Positions 47,699 through 57,455 of a stretch of 64,000 bases of DNA are shown one piece after another. The translations under genes were made by a program, and so were the position numbers. The stretch is from positions 232,586 through 296,585 of the forward strand of contig PBPT01000016.1 in the NCBI GenBank assembly GCA_002724735.1, given 5' to 3'. This DNA is from Fidelibacterota bacterium (lineage in GTDB: Bacteria; Fidelibacterota; Marinisomatia; Marinisomatales; TCS55). The first letter of the stretch is position 1, and every line of letters starts with the position of its first letter. Under the pieces are notes generated by a model that saw only the letters and a program-made list of their open reading frames with translations, had not been told where the DNA came from and did not search any database.

Positions 47699-47963
47699 CA
47701 CAAATTGTTTTTAAATTTGTAGGTCTACAATTATTTAAATCCCCGTCTATGTGGAAAACATTAAATACTTCTGAGTGTTTGCTTTTATAGTTACATTTTT
47801 CACAAACTTCTTTTTTTTCATAACCATATTGTTGCCACTTAGGCACTCCATGATTAAGACCATTGCGTAAACATTTTTCGCACAGCTTTCTATAGTAGGG
47901 TTTACCATCTTTATAATAGTTTATGGCCGCAGGCCGTTGCTTACATTTGCATAAAGGACGCAT
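47628..47963 (-). CDS. HNH endonuclease-like/zinc-ribbon protein
   Basis: CEKCNYKSKHSEVFNVFHIDGDLNNCRPTNLKTICANCQ; antisense overlap with the dNMP kinase 3' end. Confidence 0.65.
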   Translation of the reverse strand: MRPLCKCKQRPAAINYYKDGKPYYRKLCEKCLRNGLNHGVPKWQQYGYEKKEVCEKCNYKSKHSEVFNVFHIDGDLNNCRPTNLKTICANCQRIVQKQGVRWKQGDLRPDF

Positions 47964-47967
47964 ACTG

Positions 47968-47975
47968 TATTTAGC
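47968..47975 (-). promoter_or_regulatory. T4-type late promoter (GCTAAATA)
   Basis: Minus strand GCTAAATA-CAGT-ATG. Confidence 0.55.
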
Positions 47976-48030
47976 TCACCTTTTTGGTCCCTTTTTTATG
48001 CTAATATATAGGGTGAAATTAATCTATAGA

Positions 48031-48038
48031 CATAAATA
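48031..48038 (+). promoter_or_regulatory. T4-type late promoter (CATAAATA)
   Basis: ACATAAATACAG upstream of gp18. Confidence 0.6.
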
Positions 48039-48073
48039 CAGTTAGTAAAACGATATCCAACAGGAGAACTAAA

Positions 48074-51000
48074 ATGGCATTAACTTCACCAGGCGTAGAA
48101 GTCAAAGTAATTGACGAATCATTCTACACCCCAGCGGCGGCTGGTACGGTACCAATGATTTTTGTCGCTACTGCTTCTAACAAGACAAGCAGTTCAGGCG
48201 CAGGAACGGCAGCGGGAACACTAAAAGCAAACGCTGGTAAGCCTTATTTGATCACCAGCCAAAGAGAGCTTGGTGAAACATTCGGCGATCCAAAATTTTA
48301 TTCAGACTCAAACGGCAATATGATACATGGCGGAGAGTTAAACGAGTATGGACTACAAACAGCATACTCTTTACTAGGCGTAACAAACAGAGCATATGTT
48401 GTTAGAGCAGACCTAGATTTAGGCAAACTACAAGCAAGTGCAACAGCACCAGGCGGTGAGCCAGCAGATGGCGCACATTGGTTTGATACACTTAATAGCT
48501 TGTTTGGTATTTTAGAATGGAATGCGGCGGCAATCACTACAACAGGCGGCCAAAGCTTTTCTTCACAAACACCAAAAGTAATTACTAAGTTAACAGACTT
48601 AGTTGGCAACATAGCATCTGGCATACCAAAAGCTTCTGTAGGAGCAATTGGTGATTATGCAGTTGTTGCAACAACTACAACTAACAAATTTTATTTTAAG
48701 TCAAAAGGAAATTCTGGAGCAGGTGTAGCGGCAGGAGCATGGGTTGAAGTTGGATCGACCAACTGGTCAGCTAGCCATCCAGTAGTGACAGGCACAGCTT
48801 CTAATCCTACATTAAGTAACGGAAATACAGTGGTAATTAATGCTACTACTGTTACATTAGCTGGTACTACAGTTACAGCTTTGGCTTCAGATATTAATAC
48901 TGCATCTATTGCAGGAATTACAGCGGCGGCAGTAGACGGAGCACTAGAAATTTATTCAACTGGTGCAGATGTTGTTATTGCTAACGGTACAGGAACTATA
49001 CTTACAGATACTGGTGTATCTGCGGCAACTTATGAAGCACCTAAGCTTACTATTGCACCGCATACAAGTGTACCTCAGTATAAGTCAGGTGATTCAGAAC
49101 CTGCACCAACAGGAAGCCTTTGGATTAAAACAACTACTCCAAACGGTGGCGCAAATTACAAAGTAAAGAAGTATGCCACTTCTACGCAACTTTGGTCAAC
49201 AATTACAGCACCAATTTATGATACAAACCATGCCGCACTATTTGCACTTGATAAATCAGGTGGCGGAGCAGGTATCGCATTAGGTGATTTGTATGTTAAT
49301 ACAAATGTTGAAGAAGTAAGCCCGATTATTGCTAATAGCAAAATTTTCCAAAGAGCGGCTACTGGAGCAACTAAAATTACTTCTAGTGCAGTAACCACAC
49401 AATTAAGTAGTCAAGCATATGCATTTAATATGCAAGAGTCAAAAGCAAATCAACAAGCTTTAGACGCTATGAAAACTATTAGTGTTACTGCTACAGGCGC
49501 ATCAAGTGATGCAGATGTAATTGCGGGAGCAATTAATGCCGCAGGTTTCCAAAACATTACAGCAATAGTTGACTCAAGTAACAAAATACAAATTTCCCAC
49601 AAACTAGGTGGCGAAATTAGAATCAAAGACACAGATGGTGGATTAGCACTAATTGGCTTTGCTGTTTATAATTTTGCAAACGGTACTGGTACAGCTAATT
49701 TATATACTGCACCAACAGGCGATACTGCAAGTGATTGGGTAGCTTCAAACTGGAAAGAATTAACTTACACAGCTTCAAGCACTGCACCAACTAGCTTAAC
49801 TGAAAATGGTACATTATGGTATAGTTCAGTTGTAGACGAAGTAGACCTTATGATTCATAACGGAACTACATGGGTTGGTTATCATAATTACAGTGGAGCA
49901 TATGCAAACTGTGATCCAGCAGGTCCGATTGTAGCGGCAAAAGAGCCTACTACACAATCAGACTTAACAGCTTTAGTTGATGGAGATATTTGGATTAGCA
50001 CAGCTAGTGTTGAAGATTATCCAGGAATTTACAGATGGAACGGTACTACTTCTAAATGGGTACTGTTAGATAAAGCAGATCAAACTACAGAAAATGGTGT
50101 ACTTTTTGCAGATGCAAGATTTGGTGCAACAGGGGGAACAACTAGTAATGCTCCTTCAAGCACAATAGCTGAACTGCTTACTAGTGATTTCTTAGATCCA
50201 GATGCACCTGATCCAGCATTATATCCACAAGGTATGATTCTTTGGAATCTACGTAGAAGCGGATTTAACGTTAAGAAATTTGTAAGAAATGCAATTGATG
50301 TAACTGCACTTAACACTAGACAAGGTGATGCTTCAATGGCGGCTTACTATCCACATCGTTGGGTAACTGATTCAGGAAATGCTGAAGATGGTTCAGGAAC
50401 ATTTGGGCGTCATGCACAACGTAAATCTGTAGTACAGGCTTTACAAGCAATGGTCAATAGCAACACTGACATACGTGACGAAGAATCACGTCAGTTTAAC
50501 TTGCTAGCTTGCCCAGGTTATCCAGAACTAATTGGTGAAATGATTACTTTAAATACTGACAGACGCTTAACAGCATTTGTTGTAGGCGACACACCATTTA
50601 GATTAACACCAGATGCAACATCGCTTAATGAGTGGGCAACTAATGTTAGAACTGCACTAGAAGATAATGACAACGGAGCAGTAAGCTTTGATGAGTATCT
50701 TGGAATGTACTATCCAGCAGGATTTACAAGCGATAATGCAGGCAACAACATTGTTGTTCCAGCAAGTCATATGGCACTACGTACAATAGTACTAAACGAC
50801 CAAGTGGCGTTCCCCTGGTTTGCACCAGCTGGAACAAGACGTGGTGGAGTATCGAACGCAACTTCAAGTGGTTTTATTACTAGCGAAGGCGAATTTAAAG
50901 CAGTTGCATTAAACACAGGACAGCGTGATACATTGTACTCAAATAAGATTAATCCAATTACGTTTATGAGCGGAGCAGGATTAGTTGTATTTGGTCAAAA

Positions 51001-51349
51001 GACTCGTGCTAAAAATGCAAGTGCATTAGATAGAATCAATGTTGCTAGACTAGTTGTATACTTACGTGGACAGCTTGAGCTACTTGCTAAACCATATTTG
51101 TTTGAGCCAAATGATAAGATTACACGTGATCAAATCAAAGCGGCGGCAGATCAGCTTATGCTAGAACTTGTAAGTTTAAGAGCGTTGTATGACTTTGTTA
51201 CAGTGTGTGATGAATCTAATAACACACCAGCAAGGATTGATAAAAACGAGCTTTACTTAGATGTAGCTATAGAACCAGTCAAAGCAATTGAATTTATTTA
51301 CATACCGCTTAGACTTAAAAATACAGGGGAAATTGCGGCATTAGGATAA
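48074..51349 (+). CDS. 18: Tail sheath protein gp18 (enlarged, 1091 aa)
   Basis: SPGVEVKVIDESFYTPAAAGTVPMIFVATASNK N-terminus and VARLVVYLRGQLELLAKPYLFEPNDKITRDQIK..V C-terminal core; followed by the tube gene. Confidence 0.9.
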   Translation: MALTSPGVEVKVIDESFYTPAAAGTVPMIFVATASNKTSSSGAGTAAGTLKANAGKPYLITSQRELGETFGDPKFYSDSNGNMIHGGELNEYGLQTAYSLLGVTNRAYVVRADLDLGKLQASATAPGGEPADGAHWFDTLNSLFGILEWNAAAITTTGGQSFSSQTPKVITKLTDLVGNIASGIPKASVGAIGDYAVVATTTTNKFYFKSKGNSGAGVAAGAWVEVGSTNWSASHPVVTGTASNPTLSNGNTVVINATTVTLAGTTVTALASDINTASIAGITAAAVDGALEIYSTGADVVIANGTGTILTDTGVSAATYEAPKLTIAPHTSVPQYKSGDSEPAPTGSLWIKTTTPNGGANYKVKKYATSTQLWSTITAPIYDTNHAALFALDKSGGGAGIALGDLYVNTNVEEVSPIIANSKIFQRAATGATKITSSAVTTQLSSQAYAFNMQESKANQQALDAMKTISVTATGASSDADVIAGAINAAGFQNITAIVDSSNKIQISHKLGGEIRIKDTDGGLALIGFAVYNFANGTGTANLYTAPTGDTASDWVASNWKELTYTASSTAPTSLTENGTLWYSSVVDEVDLMIHNGTTWVGYHNYSGAYANCDPAGPIVAAKEPTTQSDLTALVDGDIWISTASVEDYPGIYRWNGTTSKWVLLDKADQTTENGVLFADARFGATGGTTSNAPSSTIAELLTSDFLDPDAPDPALYPQGMILWNLRRSGFNVKKFVRNAIDVTALNTRQGDASMAAYYPHRWVTDSGNAEDGSGTFGRHAQRKSVVQALQAMVNSNTDIRDEESRQFNLLACPGYPELIGEMITLNTDRRLTAFVVGDTPFRLTPDATSLNEWATNVRTALEDNDNGAVSFDEYLGMYYPAGFTSDNAGNNIVVPASHMALRTIVLNDQVAFPWFAPAGTRRGGVSNATSSGFITSEGEFKAVALNTGQRDTLYSNKINPITFMSGAGLVVFGQKTRAKNASALDRINVARLVVYLRGQLELLAKPYLFEPNDKITRDQIKAAADQLMLELVSLRALYDFVTVCDESNNTPARIDKNELYLDVAIEPVKAIEFIYIPLRLKNTGEIAALG

Positions 51350-51392
51350 TATACGTACTTAATGAGGGGTAAGAAATTGCCCCTCAGAAACG

Positions 51393-51400
51393 TATAAATA
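51393..51400 (+). promoter_or_regulatory. T4-type late promoter
   Basis: TATAAATA perfect, upstream of gp19. Confidence 0.75.
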
Positions 51401-51425
51401 ATAATGTATTAGGAGAATAGAAAAA

Positions 51426-52064
51426 ATGCCAATCACAACTTTACAAAACATTTCGATACCCACAGAAGGCGCGAATTCTAACTCATCTTTATTGATGCCT
51501 AAGTTACAATATCGTTTCAGGGTATTTTTAGATAACTTTGGCACTACTGGGGGTCCAGACGGTGTTAGAGAAATTTCAAGACAAGTTCAAGACGTTACAA
51601 GACCAAATGTAACTTTTGAACAAATGACATTAGATTCATACAACTCAAGAGCATACCTTGCAGGTAAGCATACTTGGGAACCAGTAACACTTACACTACG
51701 TGAAGATGCTAATAACAATGTTCAAAAGATTATTGGACAACAGTTACAAAGACAGTTTGATTTCTTCGAACAGTCTAGTGCAGTTTCAAGTGGTAGCTAC
51801 AAATTCCAAACTAGAATTGAGATACTAGATGGTGGTAACGGTGCTAACGGTGCAAATGTAATTGACAGATTCCATTTAGTAGGTTGCTATATTGAATCAG
51901 CAAACTACAACACACTAGCATATGCAACTAACGAAGCAGTTACTACAACACTAAGCATTCGTTATGATAATGCTATACAGTTTGGTGCTGACGAAGATAT
52001 TAACGGTATTGGTGAAACAACAACCAGAGCGTTAGCGGCAGCGGCAGGCGGAACACAAGTTTAA
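51426..52064 (+). CDS. 19: Tail tube protein gp19
   Basis: MPKLQYRFRVFLDNFG..ISRQVQDVTRPNVTFEQMTLDSYNSRAYLAGKHTWEPVTLTLRED; after gp18. Confidence 0.9.
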   Translation: MPITTLQNISIPTEGANSNSSLLMPKLQYRFRVFLDNFGTTGGPDGVREISRQVQDVTRPNVTFEQMTLDSYNSRAYLAGKHTWEPVTLTLREDANNNVQKIIGQQLQRQFDFFEQSSAVSSGSYKFQTRIEILDGGNGANGANVIDRFHLVGCYIESANYNTLAYATNEAVTTTLSIRYDNAIQFGADEDINGIGETTTRALAAAAGGTQV

Positions 52065-52085
52065 TAAAACTTAACTGATTGGCTT

Positions 52086-52122
52086 TAAAACGGAAGTAAT
52101 TAATAGTTACTTCCGTTTTTTT
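52086..52122 (+). terminator. Rho-independent terminator after gp19
   Basis: AAAACGGAAGTAA-ttaatag-TTACTTCCGTTTTTTT. Confidence 0.9.
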
Positions 52123-52144
52123 ATATACGCACTTATCTACATAG

Positions 52145-52152
52145 GATAAATA
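52145..52152 (+). promoter_or_regulatory. T4-type late promoter
   Basis: GATAAATA-TTAAT-ATG. Confidence 0.65.
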
Positions 52153-52157
52153 TTAAT

Positions 52158-53438
52158 ATGAGTATCAAAGATCCATACCTCTATAATATTGACCTTGATG
52201 TACATTTAAGGGACGCAAGGCATGCTCACCAACTGTATACACAACATACATTTGCCCTAGCCCCTAAGACAAAATTTCTATATCATATAGTATTTGATTT
52301 ATATCCAGAAGTAGGAAATTCAGCAAATAATAATACAGTGAGATTTAAAAAAGAAATTGGCGTATTAGCACAGACAGCCGATTTACCTCAATATCGTGTA
52401 GCTGTTGAAAACAAACAGCAATATAATCGTAAGAAAAATATACAGACTAGATTAGACTATCAAGACATTACAATTACATTTCATGACGATAATTTAGGTT
52501 TAACAAGAGGATTATTACAAGACTATTATCAATATTATTTTGTTGATGGCAATCATGAAGACGGCACAAGAAGTTCTCCTGCATATATGGCTAGAGATAA
52601 ATTTAAAGAAGCAGTACCTAATTATGGTTTAAATAATAAAAAAGTAAATCCGTTTTTTAAACATGTTAGAATATATCAACTAGCAAGACGAGAATGGTTT
52701 GCGTATACACTTATAAATCCATTAATAAGTGCGTTTGATCATGGTGATGTTGATGCTACTACAGGAGCAGATATGAATAGGAATAGTATCACGCTAGCAT
52801 ACGAAAGTGTAATTTATTCTAATGGACAAGTGGGCGAAGACGGACAGCCTGTAGGATTTACTGATCCTGAAACTGGTTACGATAATGCCCCTAGCCCAAT
52901 AGGATATTTTGATTCTGAAATGAGTTTTAGAAATACTATGTCAGCTGATCCTGCATTAATAGATCCGCGTAGACAGCGTAGGAATCCAATTTTACCTAGG
53001 TCTAATAATAGTAGATCAAGAAGAGATAGTTTGTTTGGCATACTATCAGGAAATGGAAGCAACATATTAGGAGCAGGTTTGAGAGACTTATTTGGCAATT
53101 CACAGACAGGTGGATTACGTGGCACTACAATTCCAAGGACAAGTCCAATTAGTGATGCAGTAACAACACTTGTTAGCAATGATATTAACATACTAGACGG
53201 CGATAATATATTAAATGCATTAAGTACTAACAGTTCAGTAAAATCTAGTTTTATATCTAGAGCATTAAATAGTAATGCTTTTGCAGGAGAAACTTTAGCT
53301 AGCTATAATACTGCAAGTGATACTAGGAAAGCCGCAATAGAAAATAATTTAATTGACAGAGCTTCAAATGGTGATAGGAAACTAGCTGAACAAGCTACCC
53401 AAGCTATACAAGCTAACAAAGGGAGTATATTAACGTAA
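52158..53438 (+). CDS. Tail tube-like protein (gp19-related/tube initiator-like)
   Basis: KTKFLYHIVFDLYPEV..FKKEIGVLAQTADLPQYRVAVENKQQYNRKKNIQTRLDYQDITITFHDDN resembles tail tube folds. Confidence 0.55.
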   Translation: MSIKDPYLYNIDLDVHLRDARHAHQLYTQHTFALAPKTKFLYHIVFDLYPEVGNSANNNTVRFKKEIGVLAQTADLPQYRVAVENKQQYNRKKNIQTRLDYQDITITFHDDNLGLTRGLLQDYYQYYFVDGNHEDGTRSSPAYMARDKFKEAVPNYGLNNKKVNPFFKHVRIYQLARREWFAYTLINPLISAFDHGDVDATTGADMNRNSITLAYESVIYSNGQVGEDGQPVGFTDPETGYDNAPSPIGYFDSEMSFRNTMSADPALIDPRRQRRNPILPRSNNSRSRRDSLFGILSGNGSNILGAGLRDLFGNSQTGGLRGTTIPRTSPISDAVTTLVSNDINILDGDNILNALSTNSSVKSSFISRALNSNAFAGETLASYNTASDTRKAAIENNLIDRASNGDRKLAEQATQAIQANKGSILT

Positions 53439-53818
53439 TGGCAAGTTCAGATCAAAATATAGGTAAAGGACCATTCGATAAAAACGATTCTGAGTCAACA
53501 AAAAGTTATTTCAATAATTATTTTGATACTCCTATTAATAGCACTCCGGGTGAAGTTGATGCAGTTGTAGGACACTTTCTTAAAAGGGGCTTTGATCAAG
53601 TTGCGGCTGTGAACACAGCAAGTGTTTTATTACAACAGGCAGATATTGACGAAGTACCAGTTTTCCAATTAATAGATACATTAAGCGGTACATCAGATGT
53701 ACAACTTAGTAATATAGTAGCCCAAATACTTAACTTAAATAGAAGTAAATCAAGTATGTTAGGTTATAAATCAGCAGACAACGGCGATTTGTTTGATCAA
53801 CGGAATATAATAAATTGA
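53438..53818 (+). CDS. Conserved hypothetical protein
   Basis: Start overlaps the preceding stop; followed closely by gp4-like. Confidence 0.45.
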   Translation: MASSDQNIGKGPFDKNDSESTKSYFNNYFDTPINSTPGEVDAVVGHFLKRGFDQVAAVNTASVLLQQADIDEVPVFQLIDTLSGTSDVQLSNIVAQILNLNRSKSSMLGYKSADNGDLFDQRNIIN

Positions 53819-53819
53819 G

Positions 53820-54257
53820 ATGGCTCATTTTGCACAAGGGAAATACAATCTTAAAAACCCTAGCAAATATGTAGGAACAAAAAGTCCAACATATAGATCA
53901 GGTTGGGAATTCACCTTTATGAAATTTTGTGACGAGCATAGAGCTATATCACAATGGGCAAGTGAAGCTGTAAAAATTCCTTATCGAAACCCTTTAACAG
54001 GCAAGCATACAATTTATGTACCAGATTTTTTTATAGTTTATAATGATCAAAGAGGCAAACAGCGTGTTGAACTAATAGAAGTAAAACCGAAAAATCAAAC
54101 TGTAAAAGAAAAGTTAGGCAAAAGTAGACATAATCAAGCATCATGGATAGTGAACCAAGCAAAATGGGAATCAGCAAGAGCATGGTGTAAACAAAAAGGA
54201 ATTTTATTCCGCATTGTAACGGAAGATGATATATTTCATACTGGCCGTAGAAAGTAA
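53820..54257 (+). CDS. 4: Head completion protein gp4-like
   Basis: NPSKYVGTKSPTYRSGWEFTFMKFCDEHRAISQWASEAVKIPY..VPDFFIVY..ELIEVKPKNQT. Confidence 0.8.
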   Translation: MAHFAQGKYNLKNPSKYVGTKSPTYRSGWEFTFMKFCDEHRAISQWASEAVKIPYRNPLTGKHTIYVPDFFIVYNDQRGKQRVELIEVKPKNQTVKEKLGKSRHNQASWIVNQAKWESARAWCKQKGILFRIVTEDDIFHTGRRK

Positions 54258-54266
54258 AAATGAAAA

Positions 54267-54500
54267 GTGATACATGCCTTTGTTTTAATTGTGCTAATAG
54301 GCGCAGGAGAAGATGCTAGACAACAACCTAATGCAATGTACTTTAGGAGTATAAATGTATGTCAATATTATGCAAAACGTATACCAAAACAGTACGGTAA
54401 TTACGGATCAAAACATCTAGTACCACCAGAACACAGAATAACTGCATATTGTAAGCCAACATACGTAGATCCAAACAGCGTAAATATCTACGATTATTAA
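54267..54500 (+). CDS. Small hypothetical protein with hydrophobic N-terminus (GTG start)
   Basis: ORF fits between neighbours; start uncertain. Confidence 0.4.
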   Translation: MIHAFVLIVLIGAGEDARQQPNAMYFRSINVCQYYAKRIPKQYGNYGSKHLVPPEHRITAYCKPTYVDPNSVNIYDY

Positions 54501-54507
54501 CTAAATA
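54500..54507 (+). promoter_or_regulatory. T4-type late promoter variant (ACTAAATA)
   Basis: ACTAAATATAG, then SD cggag. Confidence 0.45.
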
Positions 54508-54531
54508 TAGTAGTATATTATCGGAGTTGTA

Positions 54532-55035
54532 ATGACTAAAAAGCTAGAAGATTTACTTAATTTACCTGACTCTAAGGAAATTATAGAAACAGCTAAATCA
54601 CAAGAGTCAGAACAAAAGTCTTATGAACTTGAAGAGCAGAAAAAAGCCTTTAGGGATATAGAGGAATTTGATAAGATTGCTAGTGCTTTACCTGCTGTAA
54701 AAGGTTTAGGCGATATGGCTGATAAAGAACTAAATGAAATAGCAGATAAAGCCCTTACAGCGTATGATGATCTTATGGATTTAGGCATGAATGTTGAAAG
54801 TAGATATAGCGGTAGGGTGTTTGAAGTAGCAGGAGGTATGCTTAAAACAAGTTTAGATGCTAAAGTTGCTAAACTAGATAAAAAAATTAAAATGATAGAT
54901 TTGCAACTTAAAAAAGAAAAATTAGATAAAGATTCAACTACAGGTGATGATGGAATAATCAACGGACAAGGGTATGTTGTTACTGACAGAAATAGCCTTC
55001 TAGAGAAGCTTAAAGGCATTGATAAAGATAAATAG
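54532..55035 (+). CDS. 16: Terminase small subunit gp16-like
   Basis: Helical ORF upstream of gp17 with size and pattern (GGMLKTSLDAKVAKLDKKIKMIDLQLKKEK) of T4-like small terminases. Confidence 0.55.
   Translation: MTKKLEDLLNLPDSKEIIETAKSQESEQKSYELEEQKKAFRDIEEFDKIASALPAVKGLGDMADKELNEIADKALTAYDDLMDLGMNVESRYSGRVFEVAGGMLKTSLDAKVAKLDKKIKMIDLQLKKEKLDKDSTTGDDGIINGQGYVVTDRNSLLEKLKGIDKDK
55027..55034 (+). promoter_or_regulatory. T4-type late promoter
   Basis: GATAAATA overlapping the gp16-like stop. Confidence 0.5.
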
Positions 55036-55055
55036 TTTATAGAGGATCAAAAGAA

Positions 55056-55625
55056 ATGAAAACATTTGCAGAAATATTAAATGAATCAAAAGCAACGTAT
55101 TCGTTCAATATTGCTATTGCTGGTGAATTACCTGAAGGGATTGAAGATAGATTAGAATCTGTCATGCAAAAGTTTACAGTACGTAATTTTACAAAAGGCA
55201 AAAAAACACCAATACAAAAACGTCCGTTAGACTTTCCACAATTAGAAAACACAGAAGTTACTTTTTTTGAGGCTGAAGTAGAATACCCTACTACCCCACA
55301 AGTATTACAAACTTACTTAGGTAATTGCTGTGATATACCACAAAGTCATATCAATGTACGCACACCGGAAGATCCTCGAGAAGCGTATCAAGAAGAAGGC
55401 GAAGAGAATAGCTCAGAATATGTAGCATTACTTGGCACGGAAGATATGGGTGGGGAGTCTGCTCAAAACGAAGTAGCAGACAACAGAACAATGGATTTAT
55501 TAAAAGAACTTGAAACTGCAAGAAAAGAGCGTGATGTTTCAGATGGCGTTGCAGAAGCTCCACAAGGAGACTCAAAAGACATCAAAGGTCACATGCAAAA
55601 TACAAAAGCAGTCGTAGGAGGCTAA
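55056..55625 (+). CDS. Conserved hypothetical protein
   Basis: MKTFAEILNESKATYSFNIAIAGELPEGIEDRLE; RBS agagga. Confidence 0.45.
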   Translation: MKTFAEILNESKATYSFNIAIAGELPEGIEDRLESVMQKFTVRNFTKGKKTPIQKRPLDFPQLENTEVTFFEAEVEYPTTPQVLQTYLGNCCDIPQSHINVRTPEDPREAYQEEGEENSSEYVALLGTEDMGGESAQNEVADNRTMDLLKELETARKERDVSDGVAEAPQGDSKDIKGHMQNTKAVVGG

Positions 55626-55626
55626 T

Positions 55627-56646
55627 ATGAGTACAATGAAAAAATTAATTGAGTCAGTAGACGCAGGGATGGCAGAAGGACCAATGGGGATGGCACCAGA
55701 CATGCCGCCACGTATGCCGATGCCACCAGAAGATAAAGGTAATCCTGTGAGTGTAAATGTAACAATGAATGCATCAGGCAAAGAGCATGTAGCTGATTTG
55801 CTAGATATGATGAAAAATGCAGGTTTAGGCGGAGCAGAAGAAGTTACAGCAAAATCATTAGGACCAAGAATGGATATGGAAAAATTCCGTAGCATTGTTG
55901 ATAGTGAACCAGAAGCAGAAGATGAAGTAGATGAAATAACTGCTAAACAGAAAAAACTACCACCTGAACTACAGAAAGCTATCAAAGACAAAGAAGATGA
56001 AGAAGGCGATGTAGATGAATGGGCAAATAGTGCTCCAGGAGAAGAGCCAGAAGATAGAGGCACTTTGGGCGACTATGAAGATAACATTCATGACGGTAAT
56101 GATTTACATAGAAAGAAAGATAGATCAGCAATACGTACTGTCAATCCTGCACTAGAAAGCATTAAAGAAGACCTATATAAAATGCTTGCTGAAAAGAAAG
56201 CAAAACCAGATTATATTGATATCGATGGTGATGGTGACAAAAAAGAGCCGATGAAAAAAGCTGTTAAAGATAAAAAATCTAAAAAAGTAGGCGAGGCAGA
56301 AGAAGAGAAAATGCCATCAAAAGCCCACATTATGAAAATGTGCAAAGATGGAAAAACCAAAGCTGAAATTTGTAAAATGCATCCTAACTGTGATCAAGAA
56401 AAGCTTAAAGCAATGATTGATGATTGCCAAAAAGAAATGAAAGAATCCGTTGAAGAAGGTGCATTTAAAAAAGCTGGTTCTAAAGGAGACGGATCTAAAG
56501 GTTTTGACGAGGCAGGTTGCACAAAAGAAATGAAAAAACTTGATGCAAGCGGATGTGCTAAACACGAAATGTTTGACAAAGTAGCAGAAAAATACGGATG
56601 TAGCAAAGCTAATTTTGAAAAGCTTTACGCTAGCAACTGCGGATAA
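55627..56646 (+). CDS. Acidic core-like protein with EF-hand-like loop and C-terminal Cys-rich duplicated domain
   Basis: KPDYIDIDGDGDKKEPMKKA; paired CKDGKTKAEICKMHPNC / GCAKHEMFDKVAEKYGC units. Confidence 0.45.
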   Translation: MSTMKKLIESVDAGMAEGPMGMAPDMPPRMPMPPEDKGNPVSVNVTMNASGKEHVADLLDMMKNAGLGGAEEVTAKSLGPRMDMEKFRSIVDSEPEAEDEVDEITAKQKKLPPELQKAIKDKEDEEGDVDEWANSAPGEEPEDRGTLGDYEDNIHDGNDLHRKKDRSAIRTVNPALESIKEDLYKMLAEKKAKPDYIDIDGDGDKKEPMKKAVKDKKSKKVGEAEEEKMPSKAHIMKMCKDGKTKAEICKMHPNCDQEKLKAMIDDCQKEMKESVEEGAFKKAGSKGDGSKGFDEAGCTKEMKKLDASGCAKHEMFDKVAEKYGCSKANFEKLYASNCG

Positions 56647-56650
56647 TATT

Positions 56651-56938
56651 ATGTTAAAAGTAAATGTATTAGAAAAAGGTGAACTTAAAGAAAAGGTTGT
56701 GCCAGATGCTTTTAATAGTCACGACGATCTAATGACGTTTATTGACTGGGGAACAGCAACTCAGCTACCAACTTTTTCACACAAAATTGTTGAAGAGTTT
56801 GTACCACGATACAATGCTGGAACAGTTACAATGACAGATGTTATCAAAGCATTACAAGCAAACAATCCTACAGATGAGTTCCAGATAGCAGATATACAAG
56901 AAGCCGTTAAATTACAAGGCCATACACTAGCTAGATAA
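56651..56938 (+). CDS. Small conserved hypothetical protein
   Basis: Internal ATG (MLKVNVLEKGELKEK) avoids overlap with the upstream gene. Confidence 0.5.
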   Translation: MLKVNVLEKGELKEKVVPDAFNSHDDLMTFIDWGTATQLPTFSHKIVEEFVPRYNAGTVTMTDVIKALQANNPTDEFQIADIQEAVKLQGHTLAR

Positions 56939-56955
56939 TCCCCCGGATAAAATCC

Positions 56956-56982
56956 AATAGCGTCTTCTGACGCTATTTTTTT
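56956..56982 (+). terminator. Rho-independent terminator
   Basis: AATAGCGTC-ttct-GACGCTATT-TTTTT. Confidence 0.9.
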
Positions 56983-56983
56983 G

Positions 56984-56991
56984 ATTAAATA
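56984..56991 (+). promoter_or_regulatory. Late promoter-like box (ATTAAATA)
   Basis: ATTAAATA-ACATT-ATG directly after a terminator. Confidence 0.45.
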
Positions 56992-56996
56992 ACATT

Positions 56997-57455
56997 ATGT
57001 ACGTATTTAAACAAACATTAGTTGATTTAGATAATAGAAAGTCTAAAGATATACAAGAATTTTATTATAAAGATACAGAATATGAAGCTCCAGGACCCGG
57101 ACAAGGAACAGGAGTACGTGATTTAGCTAGAGATTACTTCCGTAATGGCAAATTAAAAGAACGCCATATTATTTTAAAAGATAATGGCAATACATTAGAG
57201 ATCGCAACATATTTTGAAACTAAAAAAGATTACCTTGACTTTTGCGACGAACCTGTAGCTAGAGAATCTTTGCGTTTTTTTGAAAACAGAAATTTTAAAC
57301 AAACAACCGAGCTGTACGAAATTAAAGATGAATTAAGTTTTAGAAAGTTAAGCTTTGAAACTATGCGTAACGAACTAAGATATTTTTCAACAAGTTGTAC
57401 AAATCTAGAACAAGTAAAAGATAGGGTAAATGAAATCTTCACAGGAAAAAAATAA
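56997..57455 (+). CDS. Hypothetical protein
   Basis: Intact ORF; overlaps the sulfotransferase start by 26 nt. Confidence 0.5.
   Translation: MYVFKQTLVDLDNRKSKDIQEFYYKDTEYEAPGPGQGTGVRDLARDYFRNGKLKERHIILKDNGNTLEIATYFETKKDYLDFCDEPVARESLRFFENRNFKQTTELYEIKDELSFRKLSFETMRNELRYFSTSCTNLEQVKDRVNEIFTGKK

Noticed and set aside
51363-51386. TGAGGGG...CCCCTCA hairpin after gp18 as an intrinsic terminator
   Set aside because: Good stem but no T run follows; may be an attenuator or processing site but is not supportable as a terminator.
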